From positions 1 through 64,000 of the forward strand of contig URGW01000017.1 in the NCBI GenBank assembly GCA_900547475.1: a stretch of DNA of 64,000 bases, in the 5' to 3' direction. The notes below the pieces were generated by a model. The model was not told where the DNA came from, did not search any database, and saw only the letters and a program-made list of their open reading frames with translations. The stretch's first letter is position 1. Each line of letters begins with the position of its first letter. The stretch is from an uncultured Clostridium sp. (GTDB lineage: Bacteria; Bacillota; Clostridia; Clostridiales; Clostridiaceae). Shown here piece after piece: positions 51,626 through 60,725 of this stretch. A program made the position numbers and the translations under genes.

Positions 51626-53323
51626 CTATATAACAACATCTAAATTCAATACCTTCAATCCAACATTTATTAACATAAAAGAAGAAGGAATACCTTTAAT
51701 AGGTACTCCTCCTTCTTTTACTAGATATTCAACTAGCTTATCATTTATATTAAGTTTTATTGATTCTATTTCTCTTGATTCATTCATCGTTATTTCAGAT
51801 ATTATCATATGTAGTAACTTTTTCTGTTGCTCTCTACTTACACTACTATTTAATATCTTACTGAAATTCATAAGTATATCTTTAATGAACTCATATGGTA
51901 TCTCTTCACTTACCTCCTCAGAAATTGTGTTTAGTAACGGCTTCTTTTCTTCTTCTAAAATTCTGATTTTCTCATTTAGTTCATTCTTTCTAGTTTGAAA
52001 CTCCTCTTTAGTTAAAATGTCATCCTCATATGCTTCAAAGATTTTTCGTTTTCTTTTGTCCAGTTTTTCTAGCTCTTTATCTATGTCACCTAACAATCTT
52101 TTAGCTGGTTTAACTTTATCTTTTCTTTCCTTATTAATATTTTTAACAACTGCTTTAATCATTGCTTCATTAGATACTAATTCTTCAATCTTTTTAAACA
52201 CATATTCATTAGCTTTATCTACTCTTATTGTATTACTATTACATACTGAAGTTCCTTTATTCTTCCAATTACCACAACAGTAATAAGCTATTCTCTTTTT
52301 ACTACCATCTGCTAATGTATTGGTTGTCCTAGAAATCACCATGCCAGCTCCACACTTAGGACATCTTAATATCCCTGTTAATGGATATTCTCCATCATAT
52401 ATTCTTGAAGGCTTTCCTTTCTTGCTTTCTAAAATTAATTGAACTTTATCCCATAGCTCTCTATCTATAATAGCTTCATGCTTTCCTTTAACTCTTATTG
52501 GATTAGGATTTATATTTCTTCTTCTTTTTTCACTCCAATTTTGTCTTACATTATATCTTATTTCTCCTATGTATACTGGATTAGTTAGTATATCTCTTAT
52601 ACTTCCTACTGAAAAATCATTTCCTTTCTTAGTTTTATATCCTAACTTATTTATTTGATTAGTTATAGCTTTATATCCTTTTCCTTTGCTATATTCATTA
52701 AAAATAAACCTTACTATTTCAGCTTCTTTTTCATTTATTTTTAGTTTATTTTTTCCCTTTTTTTCTTCTTCTGGTGAATTATTAGGTACTAAGTCATATC
52801 CTAAGACTCGTCCACCGCACCAATTTCCAGATTTTGCCTTTGCAATCATCCCCATCTTAACATTCTGTGCAATAGTCCCCCTTTCAAACTCTCCTATTAA
52901 AGCCATCATTTGAAATTGCATTCTTCCTGCTGGTGTATCTGTTTCAAAAGGTTCTGAATAAGATTTGAATGTTATATTGTTTTTCTCTAATAGATTTACA
53001 ATCTTTAAAACATCTTCTAACTTTCTACTTACACGGTTTATCTTCCAAGATATAACCATATCGAACTTTCCTGCTTTAGCATCACTTAAAAGTTCTTTTA
53101 ATGCTGGTCTATCTTTTATGTTTTTTCCACTTATTCCTCTATCAGAATAGCATTTATAGATTACATATCCCATCTTCTTACACCATTCTTCTAGTAATCT
53201 TTCTTGTTCATCTATACTGTAACCGTTCTCAGATTGTTCTTCAGTACTCACCCGGCAATATATGGCAATTAATTTCCTTCTTTTCTCAACTTTTATATCA
53301 TTAACCAATTTCTTAAATCCCAT
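51626..53323 (-). CDS. Large serine recombinase (island integrase)
   Basis: A 565-residue recombinase. Resolvase domain (about 16-165) with the catalytic Ser26 in AIYCRVSTEEQ, and GISGKNIKDRPALKEL. Recombinase domain (about 180-290, VLGYDLVPNN, YKAITNQINKLGYKT, ILTNPVYIGEIRYN). Zinc ribbon (LRCPKCGAGM and CCGNWKNKGTSVC, about 318-365), then a coiled coil (about 385-465). It should catalyse attB/attP recombination at rlmH. AGGAGGAG precedes the ATG. It resembles general large serine integrases, and a CcrA/B/C identity cannot be decided by eye. Confidence 0.92.
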   Translation of the reverse strand: MGFKKLVNDIKVEKRRKLIAIYCRVSTEEQSENGYSIDEQERLLEEWCKKMGYVIYKCYSDRGISGKNIKDRPALKELLSDAKAGKFDMVISWKINRVSRKLEDVLKIVNLLEKNNITFKSYSEPFETDTPAGRMQFQMMALIGEFERGTIAQNVKMGMIAKAKSGNWCGGRVLGYDLVPNNSPEEEKKGKNKLKINEKEAEIVRFIFNEYSKGKGYKAITNQINKLGYKTKKGNDFSVGSIRDILTNPVYIGEIRYNVRQNWSEKRRRNINPNPIRVKGKHEAIIDRELWDKVQLILESKKGKPSRIYDGEYPLTGILRCPKCGAGMVISRTTNTLADGSKKRIAYYCCGNWKNKGTSVCNSNTIRVDKANEYVFKKIEELVSNEAMIKAVVKNINKERKDKVKPAKRLLGDIDKELEKLDKRKRKIFEAYEDDILTKEEFQTRKNELNEKIRILEEEKKPLLNTISEEVSEEIPYEFIKDILMNFSKILNSSVSREQQKKLLHMIISEITMNESREIESIKLNINDKLVEYLVKEGGVPIKGIPSSFMLINVGLKVLNLDVVI

Positions 53324-53402
53324 AGAACTCCTCCTAATCTCTAATCAAATTTATAATATATACTTAACTTTTATTTTTATATCATTTAAGAATTAGATTA
53401 TT

Positions 53403-53432
53403 TAGAAGTTACCCACTATAGGATAACTTCTA
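53403..53432 (-). terminator. Terminator after 160-residue gene
   Basis: TAGAAGTTA/TAACTTCTA around twelve bases, about 35 bases beyond the stop at 53465 on the minus strand. Confidence 0.6.
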
Positions 53433-53464
53433 AATCTTTATTAATTTTTAAAGCTCTATTCTGA

Positions 53465-53947
53465 TTAAAGCAAATCTACCTTGTTATTTATGTACTCCAT
53501 GCTCATCATGTTGTTTTTCTCCATTTCTGAATATCTCTCTTCTTTTAACTTTCTGTCATGTTCTATAATAATTTCACCATCTTCGATATTATAAACATTA
53601 GTAACATTCATATATTCTCCACCATTTTTAATTTCAATTTTTAATTCTATTACAACTTCAGCACCTATTAATTCATTCATATTAAATTTTTCATACTCAT
53701 CATATACATTAAAATCACTTCCTTTAATAGCTTTAATTAATTTATAAAATAAGTATGTAGTCCAAGGGGCTATAAGCATGTATTGTTTTATTGATGTTCC
53801 ATTCTCTATTTCAAAAGTTATATATCCTTGCTCAAAAACTTTACCCTTAACAATCTTTTTGTCATTAAATTCACAGCTTACTATTTTACATTTCTTATAT
53901 CCTTCTTCTATTTTTACACTTACTCCATCTTTCTTTATGATTGCCAT
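53465..53947 (-). CDS. Unknown 160-residue island protein
   Basis: A soluble beta-rich protein (KIVSCEFNDKKIVKGKVFEQGYITFEIENG, LIGAEVVIELKIEIKNGG) with a Met/Asn-rich C-terminal tail. The strand pattern would suit an OB-fold single-strand DNA-binding role, and it lies near the primase/helicase, but I see no diagnostic motif. GGAGAG precedes the ATG. Likely cotranscribed with the two small genes upstream. Confidence 0.6.
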   Translation of the reverse strand: MAIIKKDGVSVKIEEGYKKCKIVSCEFNDKKIVKGKVFEQGYITFEIENGTSIKQYMLIAPWTTYLFYKLIKAIKGSDFNVYDEYEKFNMNELIGAEVVIELKIEIKNGGEYMNVTNVYNIEDGEIIIEHDRKLKEERYSEMEKNNMMSMEYINNKVDLL

Positions 53948-53998
53948 ATTTATCTCTCCTTTTATTTTTCTATTTTCTGCTTACTTATTGATTATTTT

Positions 53999-54142
53999 TT
54001 ATTGATTATTTTCTTTAATCCAATTTATGAACCATTCACTATTCATTATTTCTTCTTGTTCTTTTATGCTTGTCCTATTCTCACATATTTGAATTATTGA
54101 ATCTTCTAATCTTATCTTTTCTATTTTTCTATTGCTCTCCAT
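53999..54142 (-). CDS. Small 47-residue island protein
   Basis: MESNRKIEKIRLEDSIIQIC starts a charged helical protein ending WFINWIKENNQ. A perfect AGGAGGAG lies eight bases before the ATG. No family recognised. It is within a run of same-strand genes between helicase and recombinase. Confidence 0.6.
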   Translation of the reverse strand: MESNRKIEKIRLEDSIIQICENRTSIKEQEEIMNSEWFINWIKENNQ

Positions 54143-54213
54143 TATGTACTCCTCCTAAATCATTTAATTTCACTAAGCACCGAACTATATAAGTTCAATG
54201 ATTAGTAGATTTT

Positions 54214-54312
54214 CTAATTTTCTTCTACCCCATCTATTTTTGAAGCTATTATGTATAGGCTTAGTATCTCTGTTATTGCTTCAACTATATCGTCTATTGT
54301 TAATTCATTCAT
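54214..54312 (-). CDS. Small 32-residue island peptide
   Basis: MNELTIDDIVEAITEILSLY is an amphipathic helix, followed by IIASKIDGVEEN. AAGG lies nine bases upstream. It starts 18 bases after the stop of the 171-residue gene, suggesting coupling. Size makes this call tentative. Confidence 0.45.
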   Translation of the reverse strand: MNELTIDDIVEAITEILSLYIIASKIDGVEEN

Positions 54313-54329
54313 ATGTTATTACCTTCCAC

Positions 54330-54845
54330 TTAATCTATAGTTATTATCGCTACTTTATAATTTTCGTATGTAGTATAATTAACTTCTGAAAATGTAATTG
54401 AAGTTCTGTTGCTAAAATCTAATTGATACATTTCGGTTAGCTCATTTACTATACCAGCAGAATATATAGTCCCTTTTGTTTTAGAGTATTTTATACTTAA
54501 AAAGTTTTGATTGTCTGGTAATCTTTCTCCTACAGCAATTGCATTATCTGAACATGAAATTAGTATTTTAGGTGGATTACCTAACTCCTCCATGACATTA
54601 TTTGAAAAGACAATCCTTTTACCACTTTTTTCAGTATTTATTATAGTAGCTACTCCTTGATTGATTTTTATTACACTTTTCTGTTTAGACTTAGAAGCCT
54701 TAAAGTTTTCTAAATTGTACTGTTGTTCTTGGGTTACTTCTTCAATTTCTTCTACTGTTTCTTCTATTGTTTCTTTGTTTTCATATTCTTCTCTCATATT
54801 TTCATATTTAACCTTCGGTTTTGACCATCTTTTTACTACTGCCAT
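54330..54845 (-). CDS. Unknown 171-residue island protein
   Basis: Basic start (AVVKRWSKPKVKYENMREE), an acidic Glu-rich segment (TIEETVEEIEEVTQEQQ), then a beta-rich domain (QGVATIINTEKSGKRIVFSN, PKILISCSDNAIAVGERL, FSEVNYTTYENYKVAIITI). No family is recognised. The first gene after the helicase, with an intervening region of inverted repeats. Confidence 0.6.
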   Translation of the reverse strand: MAVVKRWSKPKVKYENMREEYENKETIEETVEEIEEVTQEQQYNLENFKASKSKQKSVIKINQGVATIINTEKSGKRIVFSNNVMEELGNPPKILISCSDNAIAVGERLPDNQNFLSIKYSKTKGTIYSAGIVNELTEMYQLDFSNRTSITFSEVNYTTYENYKVAIITID

Positions 54846-55104
54846 TTTTTAATCTCCTTTTGCTTATTACTTGATTTATTCATTACCTCACTTTTAGGAC
54901 TCACTCAGTCCTTTTCTCAGTCTCTTAGTCTCAAGTCTATTCTATTGATTTATGTAGTCTAGGACGTATGGACGCATATGTTACCACCTTCTTTCAGTTT
55001 ATTATTCATGAAACATCTTCTTTTTGATATTTCATGAATTTTCTTAGTCCTTTAGCCCTAGTTGTTGGTACATCTAAATTTCAGCATTTTATCTTAGCCA
55101 CCAA
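54846..55104. other. Inverted-repeat-rich region between helicase and 171-aa gene
   Basis: About 260 bases with no supported gene. AGGACT/AGTCCT (about 54886-54903) is a short hairpin and ATTCATGAAA/TTTCATGAAT (about 55006-55040) is a 10-bp inverted repeat around 16 bases. AGTCT and GTCTAGGA words recur. It probably contains the promoter of the 54330 gene cluster and a regulator site. Confidence 0.5.
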
Positions 55105-56496
55105 TTAGCCACCTAGTTGTCCAAATATTCTAGAATCATCTAATGAAATCCTAAAACATCCAACTATTTTTACTCCAGTATGGTATCTAAATGAATTTGA
55201 TTTCTTACTTTCACATTCATATCCTAATGACTTAGCATAAGCATCAAATTTCCTCCAGAACTTTTGAACACTTATTTTAGCTTGTCCTTCCATTCCATTA
55301 GCTCTAGCCCAGCTTTTGTATGTATTGTAGATTATTCTATTATCTTCTCTATGGTCACTATGTTCTTTTTCAACGCATTGCTCAAAGAATAGTATCATCG
55401 GATTAAGTTCCATTTCATACTGTTTAAGTAATTTATTGGAACTGTTACATTCAGAAAATCTAAAATTATTTTCTTTTAATCTCCTTAGACCTACTAAAGC
55501 CCAATTAAATATTCCATTAAGTTCTTCTTTTAGTTTTTCTCTTAAATAGAAATCTCTATCTTCTTCTTTAACTACATTTTTGAAATGAAGCATACATAAT
55601 CTTCTCATAAACGCATAACCTCCATCATTTGTATGAGGTAGATTATTTGTTGAAAATACCATTCTAGCAGTAGGCTTAAACTGAATTACAGGTTGATTTT
55701 TCTGTTCAGCAGTTATTATGTCTTCACCAACTATAGCCTTAAAATATTGAGTATTAAGAGAAGCCCCATTAAACTCGTTCTCGTTGCTAATGTTAGCTAA
55801 CTTTCCATATATACATACTCTAGAAAATGGTCTACTAAGTTCATTCATTGGTATACTTGAAATATTTTCTTGACCAATAAGTTCACTAATGATATCAATG
55901 AAAATTCCTTTACCATTTTTTCCTAGACCGTATAAGATTAGTGCTTTTTGTGCTCTTGTTTCTGCTGTTAAAATATACCCAACCCATTCTTGTGCAAGAT
56001 TTATAGCTTCTTCATCACCATTAAAACATTGATTAAGAAATCTAATGAAATTAGGACATTCAGCTTCTTCATTGTAATCAACAGGTATTCTAATACTACT
56101 GTAGAACTCAGGTCTATGTTCCATTAAGCTATATGTGTTTAAATCAAACATACCATTTCTAAGATTTATATATCTTTTGTTAGAGTTAAGTTCCTCTTCA
56201 AAAAATACTATTCTTTTTAAAGCTCCTATGTATTCCTTTTCATTTTTCAAAGACCATATATTATCCGAATAAGTTTGTAGCTTACCTCTTAATTTCTGAA
56301 ATAAGTACATATCAGAAATCTTATTCCATATACCATCGTTATATACATAAAATGAATCTTTATTATAGATAATTTGTAATTTTTTAGCTGTAAAAGTGGC
56401 AAATTTATTAGGATTGAAGGATTTTACCTTTCCAGTTTTCTTTGAAAACTCTATTCCCATTTCTTCACACTCTATGATTTTTTCATCTTCTAACAT
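55105..56496 (-). CDS. SF3 (D5-like) primase/helicase of the island
   Basis: A 463-residue replication protein. An N-terminal D5_N-like domain (about 60-170) is followed by a superfamily 3 helicase: Walker A LILYGLGKNGKGIFIDII (GxxxNGKG), Walker B region ANISNENEFN and sensor VFSTNNLPH, then the Arg-rich YAFMRRLCML. A C-terminal winged-helix-like segment (VQKFWRKFDAYAKSLGYE) is also present. Such genes (for example cch in SCC, or phage P4/D5 types) replicate excised elements. Start ATG 56496, seven bases after GAGGAG; the GTG at 56511 is within that site. Confidence 0.88.
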   Translation of the reverse strand: MLEDEKIIECEEMGIEFSKKTGKVKSFNPNKFATFTAKKLQIIYNKDSFYVYNDGIWNKISDMYLFQKLRGKLQTYSDNIWSLKNEKEYIGALKRIVFFEEELNSNKRYINLRNGMFDLNTYSLMEHRPEFYSSIRIPVDYNEEAECPNFIRFLNQCFNGDEEAINLAQEWVGYILTAETRAQKALILYGLGKNGKGIFIDIISELIGQENISSIPMNELSRPFSRVCIYGKLANISNENEFNGASLNTQYFKAIVGEDIITAEQKNQPVIQFKPTARMVFSTNNLPHTNDGGYAFMRRLCMLHFKNVVKEEDRDFYLREKLKEELNGIFNWALVGLRRLKENNFRFSECNSSNKLLKQYEMELNPMILFFEQCVEKEHSDHREDNRIIYNTYKSWARANGMEGQAKISVQKFWRKFDAYAKSLGYECESKKSNSFRYHTGVKIVGCFRISLDDSRIFGQLGG

Positions 56497-56514
56497 ACAT
56501 TTTCTCCTCACTTA

Positions 56515-56892
56515 TTTTTATTAAGTAAGGTAATGAATCGCTTCTACGTTTGTTATGATACACTAAACAAACCAAAAACGCCAAAATCATTTTTGGCTAT
56601 TTCAAGCCATTTTCAGCTATTTCCAATAAATTATGAATTTTATTTTTTAACTTTAATTTACTTTTTTTAAATTTTTATCCTGTCTAGGAAGTCTAGGCTT
56701 AAAATTTTTTATCTTTTTTCCTCCTAGACTTCCTCGCTTAAAAACCTCCTAATTTATTACTTTTTTGTATTTATTATTTAAAATAATCCTTAAATATACT
56801 ATTGGAAATTCTCTTCCAACTTTTAATTTCGCAGTTTTACTTGATATTTCTCATTTTTGTAAAAAAAAAAGAGGTTCAACCCTCTTTTTTTT
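56515..56892. other. Candidate replication-origin region upstream of helicase
   Basis: About 375 bases with no gene. CCAAAA/TTTTGG hairpin (about 56571-56590), GCTATTTC repeated at about 56592 and 56618, tandem GTCTAGG (56683 and 56692) and a 12-bp inverted repeat AGGAAGTCTAGG/CCTAGACTTCCT (about 56687-56698 and 56723-56734). Next to the helicase gene this is a good place for an origin recognised after excision. Confidence 0.5.
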
Positions 56893-57753
56893 TTATTGTT
56901 GTATTTCTACTAACTCTCCATTAGAATACAATCTATATTTCGCTAATATTGTATTATCATCAAACTTTATCCAATCCTTATCTTTAGCTACAACATCAAA
57001 ATACTTTTTACCAGTTTCATCTATATTTAAATCTGATGATAGCTCATAGAAATTACGTGTATTTCCATTATCAGCATTCATTTTATCTAACATTTCTTGT
57101 GCTACTGTTTTTGAAAAGTTATTCTCGTCTGTTTCAATCTTCAACTTATTTTGTTTCTCTTTTTCTAAAGCTTCTTTTTCTTTTCTTTCAGCCTCTTCTT
57201 TAGCATAATTATCTTTTCTTTGATTAGATAACAATTCACTAGCTTTTACGTGTAAGTCATACATAGTATTTATATCTGCTTGTTCTATATATTGCCATTC
57301 TGATGTTTCTTTACTTAATTCTTCTGCTTGTTCATATTCTCCTTTTTCAATTAAGCTTTTAACCTCTTCTATTTTTACTAAAAATTCTTTTCTTATTTTT
57401 TTAACATTTAACAATTCTTTTTTTAGATTTTCTACATCATCTTTTAATCTATCATATTTTTTATAACTGCTATCAATTTCATTAAGATATTTCAATCCAG
57501 AATCTACTCCTGAACTTTGAGCCTTTTGGTAACTAACAACCACATTCCATAATTTATCTATTTTTTTATTATTTCCATCAACAACAGTATATAATATATC
57601 CCTTGCATTATCATAATCACCATTATTAATAGCTACTTCGGCTTTCTTTATTACTGCATTTTCTTCATTGATTCTTTTACCTATAATTCCTACTATAAAT
57701 AACAGTATAAGAACAACTAATCCTATTATTATAGACTTATTTTTCTTATTCAT
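56893..57753 (-). CDS. Membrane-anchored coiled-coil/TPR-like protein
   Basis: A 286-residue protein with one N-terminal membrane segment (about 8-25), then outside or inside helices with a tetratricopeptide-like repeat (AEVAINNGDYDNARDILYTV and SLIEKGEYEQAEELSKE) and a Lys/Glu coiled coil (about 185-215). The C-terminal 70 residues are a small mixed domain (YFDVVAKDKDWIKFDDNTILAKYRLYSNGELVEIQ). Unknown function. Follows a multi-TM protein on the same strand. Confidence 0.65.
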   Translation of the reverse strand: MNKKNKSIIIGLVVLILLFIVGIIGKRINEENAVIKKAEVAINNGDYDNARDILYTVVDGNNKKIDKLWNVVVSYQKAQSSGVDSGLKYLNEIDSSYKKYDRLKDDVENLKKELLNVKKIRKEFLVKIEEVKSLIEKGEYEQAEELSKETSEWQYIEQADINTMYDLHVKASELLSNQRKDNYAKEEAERKEKEALEKEKQNKLKIETDENNFSKTVAQEMLDKMNADNGNTRNFYELSSDLNIDETGKKYFDVVAKDKDWIKFDDNTILAKYRLYSNGELVEIQQ

Positions 57754-57777
57754 ATACTTATCTCCCCCTTTATTAAA

Positions 57778-58080
57778 TTATTTCTCCCCTTTAATTTTAG
57801 AATAAATAAAAGAACCTATTAGAAATAAAACTGCTATAACTATAGCTAGTTTTATCAAAATCCATAATACTGTAAATATTCCTCCAATTAATCCACTCAT
57901 CCAATTAACTATGAAAGCACCTACAGCACAACATAGAAGCCACTCACCAACCATTGCTCCAAATCCTAAATACCATATCTCAAAAATATTATTAATTAGA
58001 ATAAAAAACCCTGTTCCTAATATTAATGTAAATATAAGTGCAATTAACGCTGTTAATCCTCCAGCATCAAAAACATTCAT
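57778..58080 (-). CDS. Multi-TM 100-residue island membrane protein
   Basis: Three hydrophobic segments (ALIALIFTLILGTGFFILI, LLCCAVGAFIVNWMSGLIGG, ILIKLAIVIAVLFLIGSFIY) with short polar ends. It could be a holin-like or channel-like protein; no family is assigned. It starts 95 bases after the Mor-like regulator and ends 24 bases before the next gene. Confidence 0.65.
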   Translation of the reverse strand: MNVFDAGGLTALIALIFTLILGTGFFILINNIFEIWYLGFGAMVGEWLLCCAVGAFIVNWMSGLIGGIFTVLWILIKLAIVIAVLFLIGSFIYSKIKGEK

Positions 58081-58175
58081 TAAACTACCTCCCTCATTCC
58101 AGCAATTTCATTTAATACAATATTACTATATTTTAATTTTATTTTTTGTCGAAATTTATCAATCTTTAAATATTT

Positions 58176-58439
58176 TTATCTAAATTTAATATTATTTCTA
58201 TTTATTATTGATTGAACCCATCTCTCTGAATAATCTAATTCTTTAGCTAATTTTCTTACATTTTTACCATTGTAATTCTCTTGTAAATATTTAATTACAT
58301 ATTCTTTAGAGTATAATTTCTTAGGAAAATTAAATTGTTGACCTCCAAATACACTATGTATTTCTCTTGTAACTTTTTCACCCATATGTTCAAAAATAGT
58401 AGAATACACTCCATTAAAATGCTCTTTTTGAATATCCAT
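58176..58439 (-). CDS. Mor-like transcription activator
   Basis: An 87-residue DNA-binding protein related to the Mor/C activators of phage Mu. It has VFGGQQFNFPK in the middle, then a helix-turn-helix (VRKLAKELDYSERWVQSIINRN). Such regulators turn on late or accessory genes; here the two membrane-protein genes downstream are the natural targets. AGGTGAAG precedes the ATG. Confidence 0.75.
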   Translation of the reverse strand: MDIQKEHFNGVYSTIFEHMGEKVTREIHSVFGGQQFNFPKKLYSKEYVIKYLQENYNGKNVRKLAKELDYSERWVQSIINRNNIKFR

Positions 58440-58449
58440 ATATTAACTT

Positions 58450-59030
<581 letters not shown>

Positions 59031-59031
59031 T

Positions 59032-59115
59032 TTACTTATTATTTACTGCTTCTATTGAAGTAGCAACAACTGTTAATATAGTACCAACTACTTTTATTAC
59101 AGTTATAATATCCAT
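59032..59115 (-). CDS. Small 27-residue hydrophobic peptide
   Basis: MDIITVIKVVGTILTVVATS followed by IEAVNNK, a single hydrophobic helix with a near-perfect AAAGGAGGTG eight bases upstream. It directly follows the 118-residue gene. The pattern resembles small membrane peptides of type I toxin systems, but no antisense RNA is identified. Confidence 0.5.
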   Translation of the reverse strand: MDIITVIKVVGTILTVVATSIEAVNNK

Positions 59116-59472
59116 CTATTTCACCTCCTTTAAATATGTATAAATATATGAGTAACTATCTCTTACAGGAACTAATTTGATTACATACTTAGCAACTTCT
59201 AAATCTATGTAGACTAATGTTTCATTATCATATCCTCTACCATTACAGAACCTTACTACAGTATCAAAACTCTTTATTAAATCAAATTGAATGTAGTTAA
59301 GTTCTTGTTGTAGCTTCTTTAAATCTATTTCCTTTTTATCATTTAATTCAATTATTAAATCTCTAGGATTCCATTGATTAGCAAGCCCTCCATCATAGAA
59401 ATCAAAACGCATTACTCCAAGTAGTTCCTTAGAACTATACTCAAAAGACTTTTCTTTACTTAGTTCTTTCAT
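59116..59472 (-). CDS. Unknown 118-residue island protein
   Basis: A soluble mixed protein (YSSKELLGVMRFDFYDGGLANQWNPRDLIIEL, LVYIDLEVAKYVIKLVPVRDS). No family is recognised. It lies 11 bases after the DUF960 gene and is clearly in one operon with it. Confidence 0.6.
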   Translation of the reverse strand: MKELSKEKSFEYSSKELLGVMRFDFYDGGLANQWNPRDLIIELNDKKEIDLKKLQQELNYIQFDLIKSFDTVVRFCNGRGYDNETLVYIDLEVAKYVIKLVPVRDSYSYIYTYLKEVK

Positions 59473-59483
59473 CTTATTACCTC

Positions 59484-59789
59484 CTAATATTCTTCTGCTA
59501 ACATCATAGTTGAGTATTCATTATCATCTATTACGAAAACTTTTATGTTTCCATTAACCTCTATATTTTCTAAATCTATAACATACTTTTCTTTATACTC
59601 TGGAACTTCTTGACTATGTTCAATTACAATTCCTTCTTTACATTTTCTTACTTTGAAAACTTGTAAGTAGTCTAATTCCTTTCCCTCTTCATTCAACTTA
59701 TCAATCATACTCCAAAGTATAAGTTGTAATCTTAAATCTAACTTTTCATTAGCTCCTCTTGTTATATATCTGCTCTCTTTCTTAAACAT
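59484..59789 (-). CDS. DUF960 family protein
   Basis: A 101-residue protein starting MFKKESRYITRGANEKLDLR, with LQLILWSMIDKL, LDYLQVFKVRKCK and IEHSQEVPEYKEKY, the DUF960 signature. DUF960 genes are common in SCC elements and in phages and conjugative elements of Firmicutes; the function is unknown. A truncated paralogue lies outside the island at 48925. AGGAGG precedes the ATG. Confidence 0.8.
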   Translation of the reverse strand: MFKKESRYITRGANEKLDLRLQLILWSMIDKLNEEGKELDYLQVFKVRKCKEGIVIEHSQEVPEYKEKYVIDLENIEVNGNIKVFVIDDNEYSTMMLAEEY

Positions 59790-59846
59790 CTTAATCCTCC
59801 TAAAAATAATTAAAGCTACCTAATTACTTTTCTTGTAATTAAGTAG

Positions 59847-60149
59847 CTATTTTAATTCTTGCTTCAACATTTCTATGAATTCATCTGAAAATACTTTCTC
59901 TTTAATGGACTTCTTTATTAACTCCATTAACTCTAATTCAGTTACATCAAGACTTCTTGGAATATAAGTCTCATCACCTCTTCTAGTAGATTTATATACA
60001 CAGAATCTTATTTCATTCCTTTTTAGTTCCTTGATATATATCTTTTCTATTGTATATGTATATTCATCATCTCCAACTTTTCCTTGATTTATTATCTTAC
60101 AATACTTAGTTTCCTTGATTATCTTATCCTCTTTTATATTCTTACTCAC
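59847..60149 (-). CDS. Unknown 100-residue island protein
   Basis: Lys/Glu-rich soluble protein (IIKETKYCKIINQGKVGDDEYTYTIEKIYI, LDVTELELMELIKKSIKE). No family is recognised. It sits between the 109-residue gene and DUF960 and is missing from the relic copy at 49 kb. A hairpin (about 59808-59856) overlaps its stop and may end this transcript. Confidence 0.6.
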   Translation of the reverse strand: MSKNIKEDKIIKETKYCKIINQGKVGDDEYTYTIEKIYIKELKRNEIRFCVYKSTRRGDETYIPRSLDVTELELMELIKKSIKEKVFSDEFIEMLKQELK

Positions 60150-60166
60150 ATTAAATTAACCTCCAT

Positions 60167-60496
60167 TTATTCTAATAGGAACTTAGAAAGTTCTTCTGTT
60201 GTTACTACTACAATTGCATAATCACTTGAAAGCAAAAATAAGGAAGAAGTCCAATTAACTCCTTCCTTACATTCAATAATATCAGTATATTCTGGTATTA
60301 AACCTTGTAACTTATCTTTCTTTAACATTTCGATAACAACGATATTTTCTGCTATAACTATATATCCTCCTAAATCTTTCTCTATATCTCTATTAGCTCC
60401 ATAATTTTCACCTAATACATTAATGACGTCTAAAACATTACTGATTACTTCTATAGGATATCCTTTTAATTGATTTTTTAAATAAACCTTTTTCAT
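60167..60496 (-). CDS. Unknown 109-residue island protein
   Basis: Soluble acidic protein with LGGYIVIAENIV, LQGLIPEYTDIIEC and LLSSDYAIVVVTTEELSKF. Its paralogue lies outside the island at 49087. Function unknown. I choose ATG 60496, with GAAGGGAG upstream; the longer frame to 60553 has no ribosome binding site. It is the first gene of the operon that contains DUF960. Confidence 0.7.
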   Translation of the reverse strand: MKKVYLKNQLKGYPIEVISNVLDVINVLGENYGANRDIEKDLGGYIVIAENIVVIEMLKKDKLQGLIPEYTDIIECKEGVNWTSSLFLLSSDYAIVVVTTEELSKFLLE

Positions 60497-60526
60497 TATA
60501 AATTTCTCCCTTCTAAGAAAGTAAAA

Positions 60527-60562
60527 AACTTTTACTTGTATACATAAATACAAGTAAAAGTT
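60527..60562. terminator. Hairpin between MFS gene and DUF960 operon
   Basis: ACTTTTACTTGTA/TACAAGTAAAAGT perfect 13-bp arms around eight bases, upstream of the 109-residue gene and downstream of the MFS gene. Confidence 0.7.
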
Positions 60563-60725
60563 TGTTTTTCTAAGTTAATAATATATATTTAATTTATCTT
60601 TTAATACAGTAATTAACCTAATTCTAATATTGTAATTTAAAAGTGTTTTTGAAGATTTCTACAAAAAATTTACGAACCTTCTTGTATTGTTCAATCAAAT
60701 TATCTTCATTTTTAATCCCTTATAT

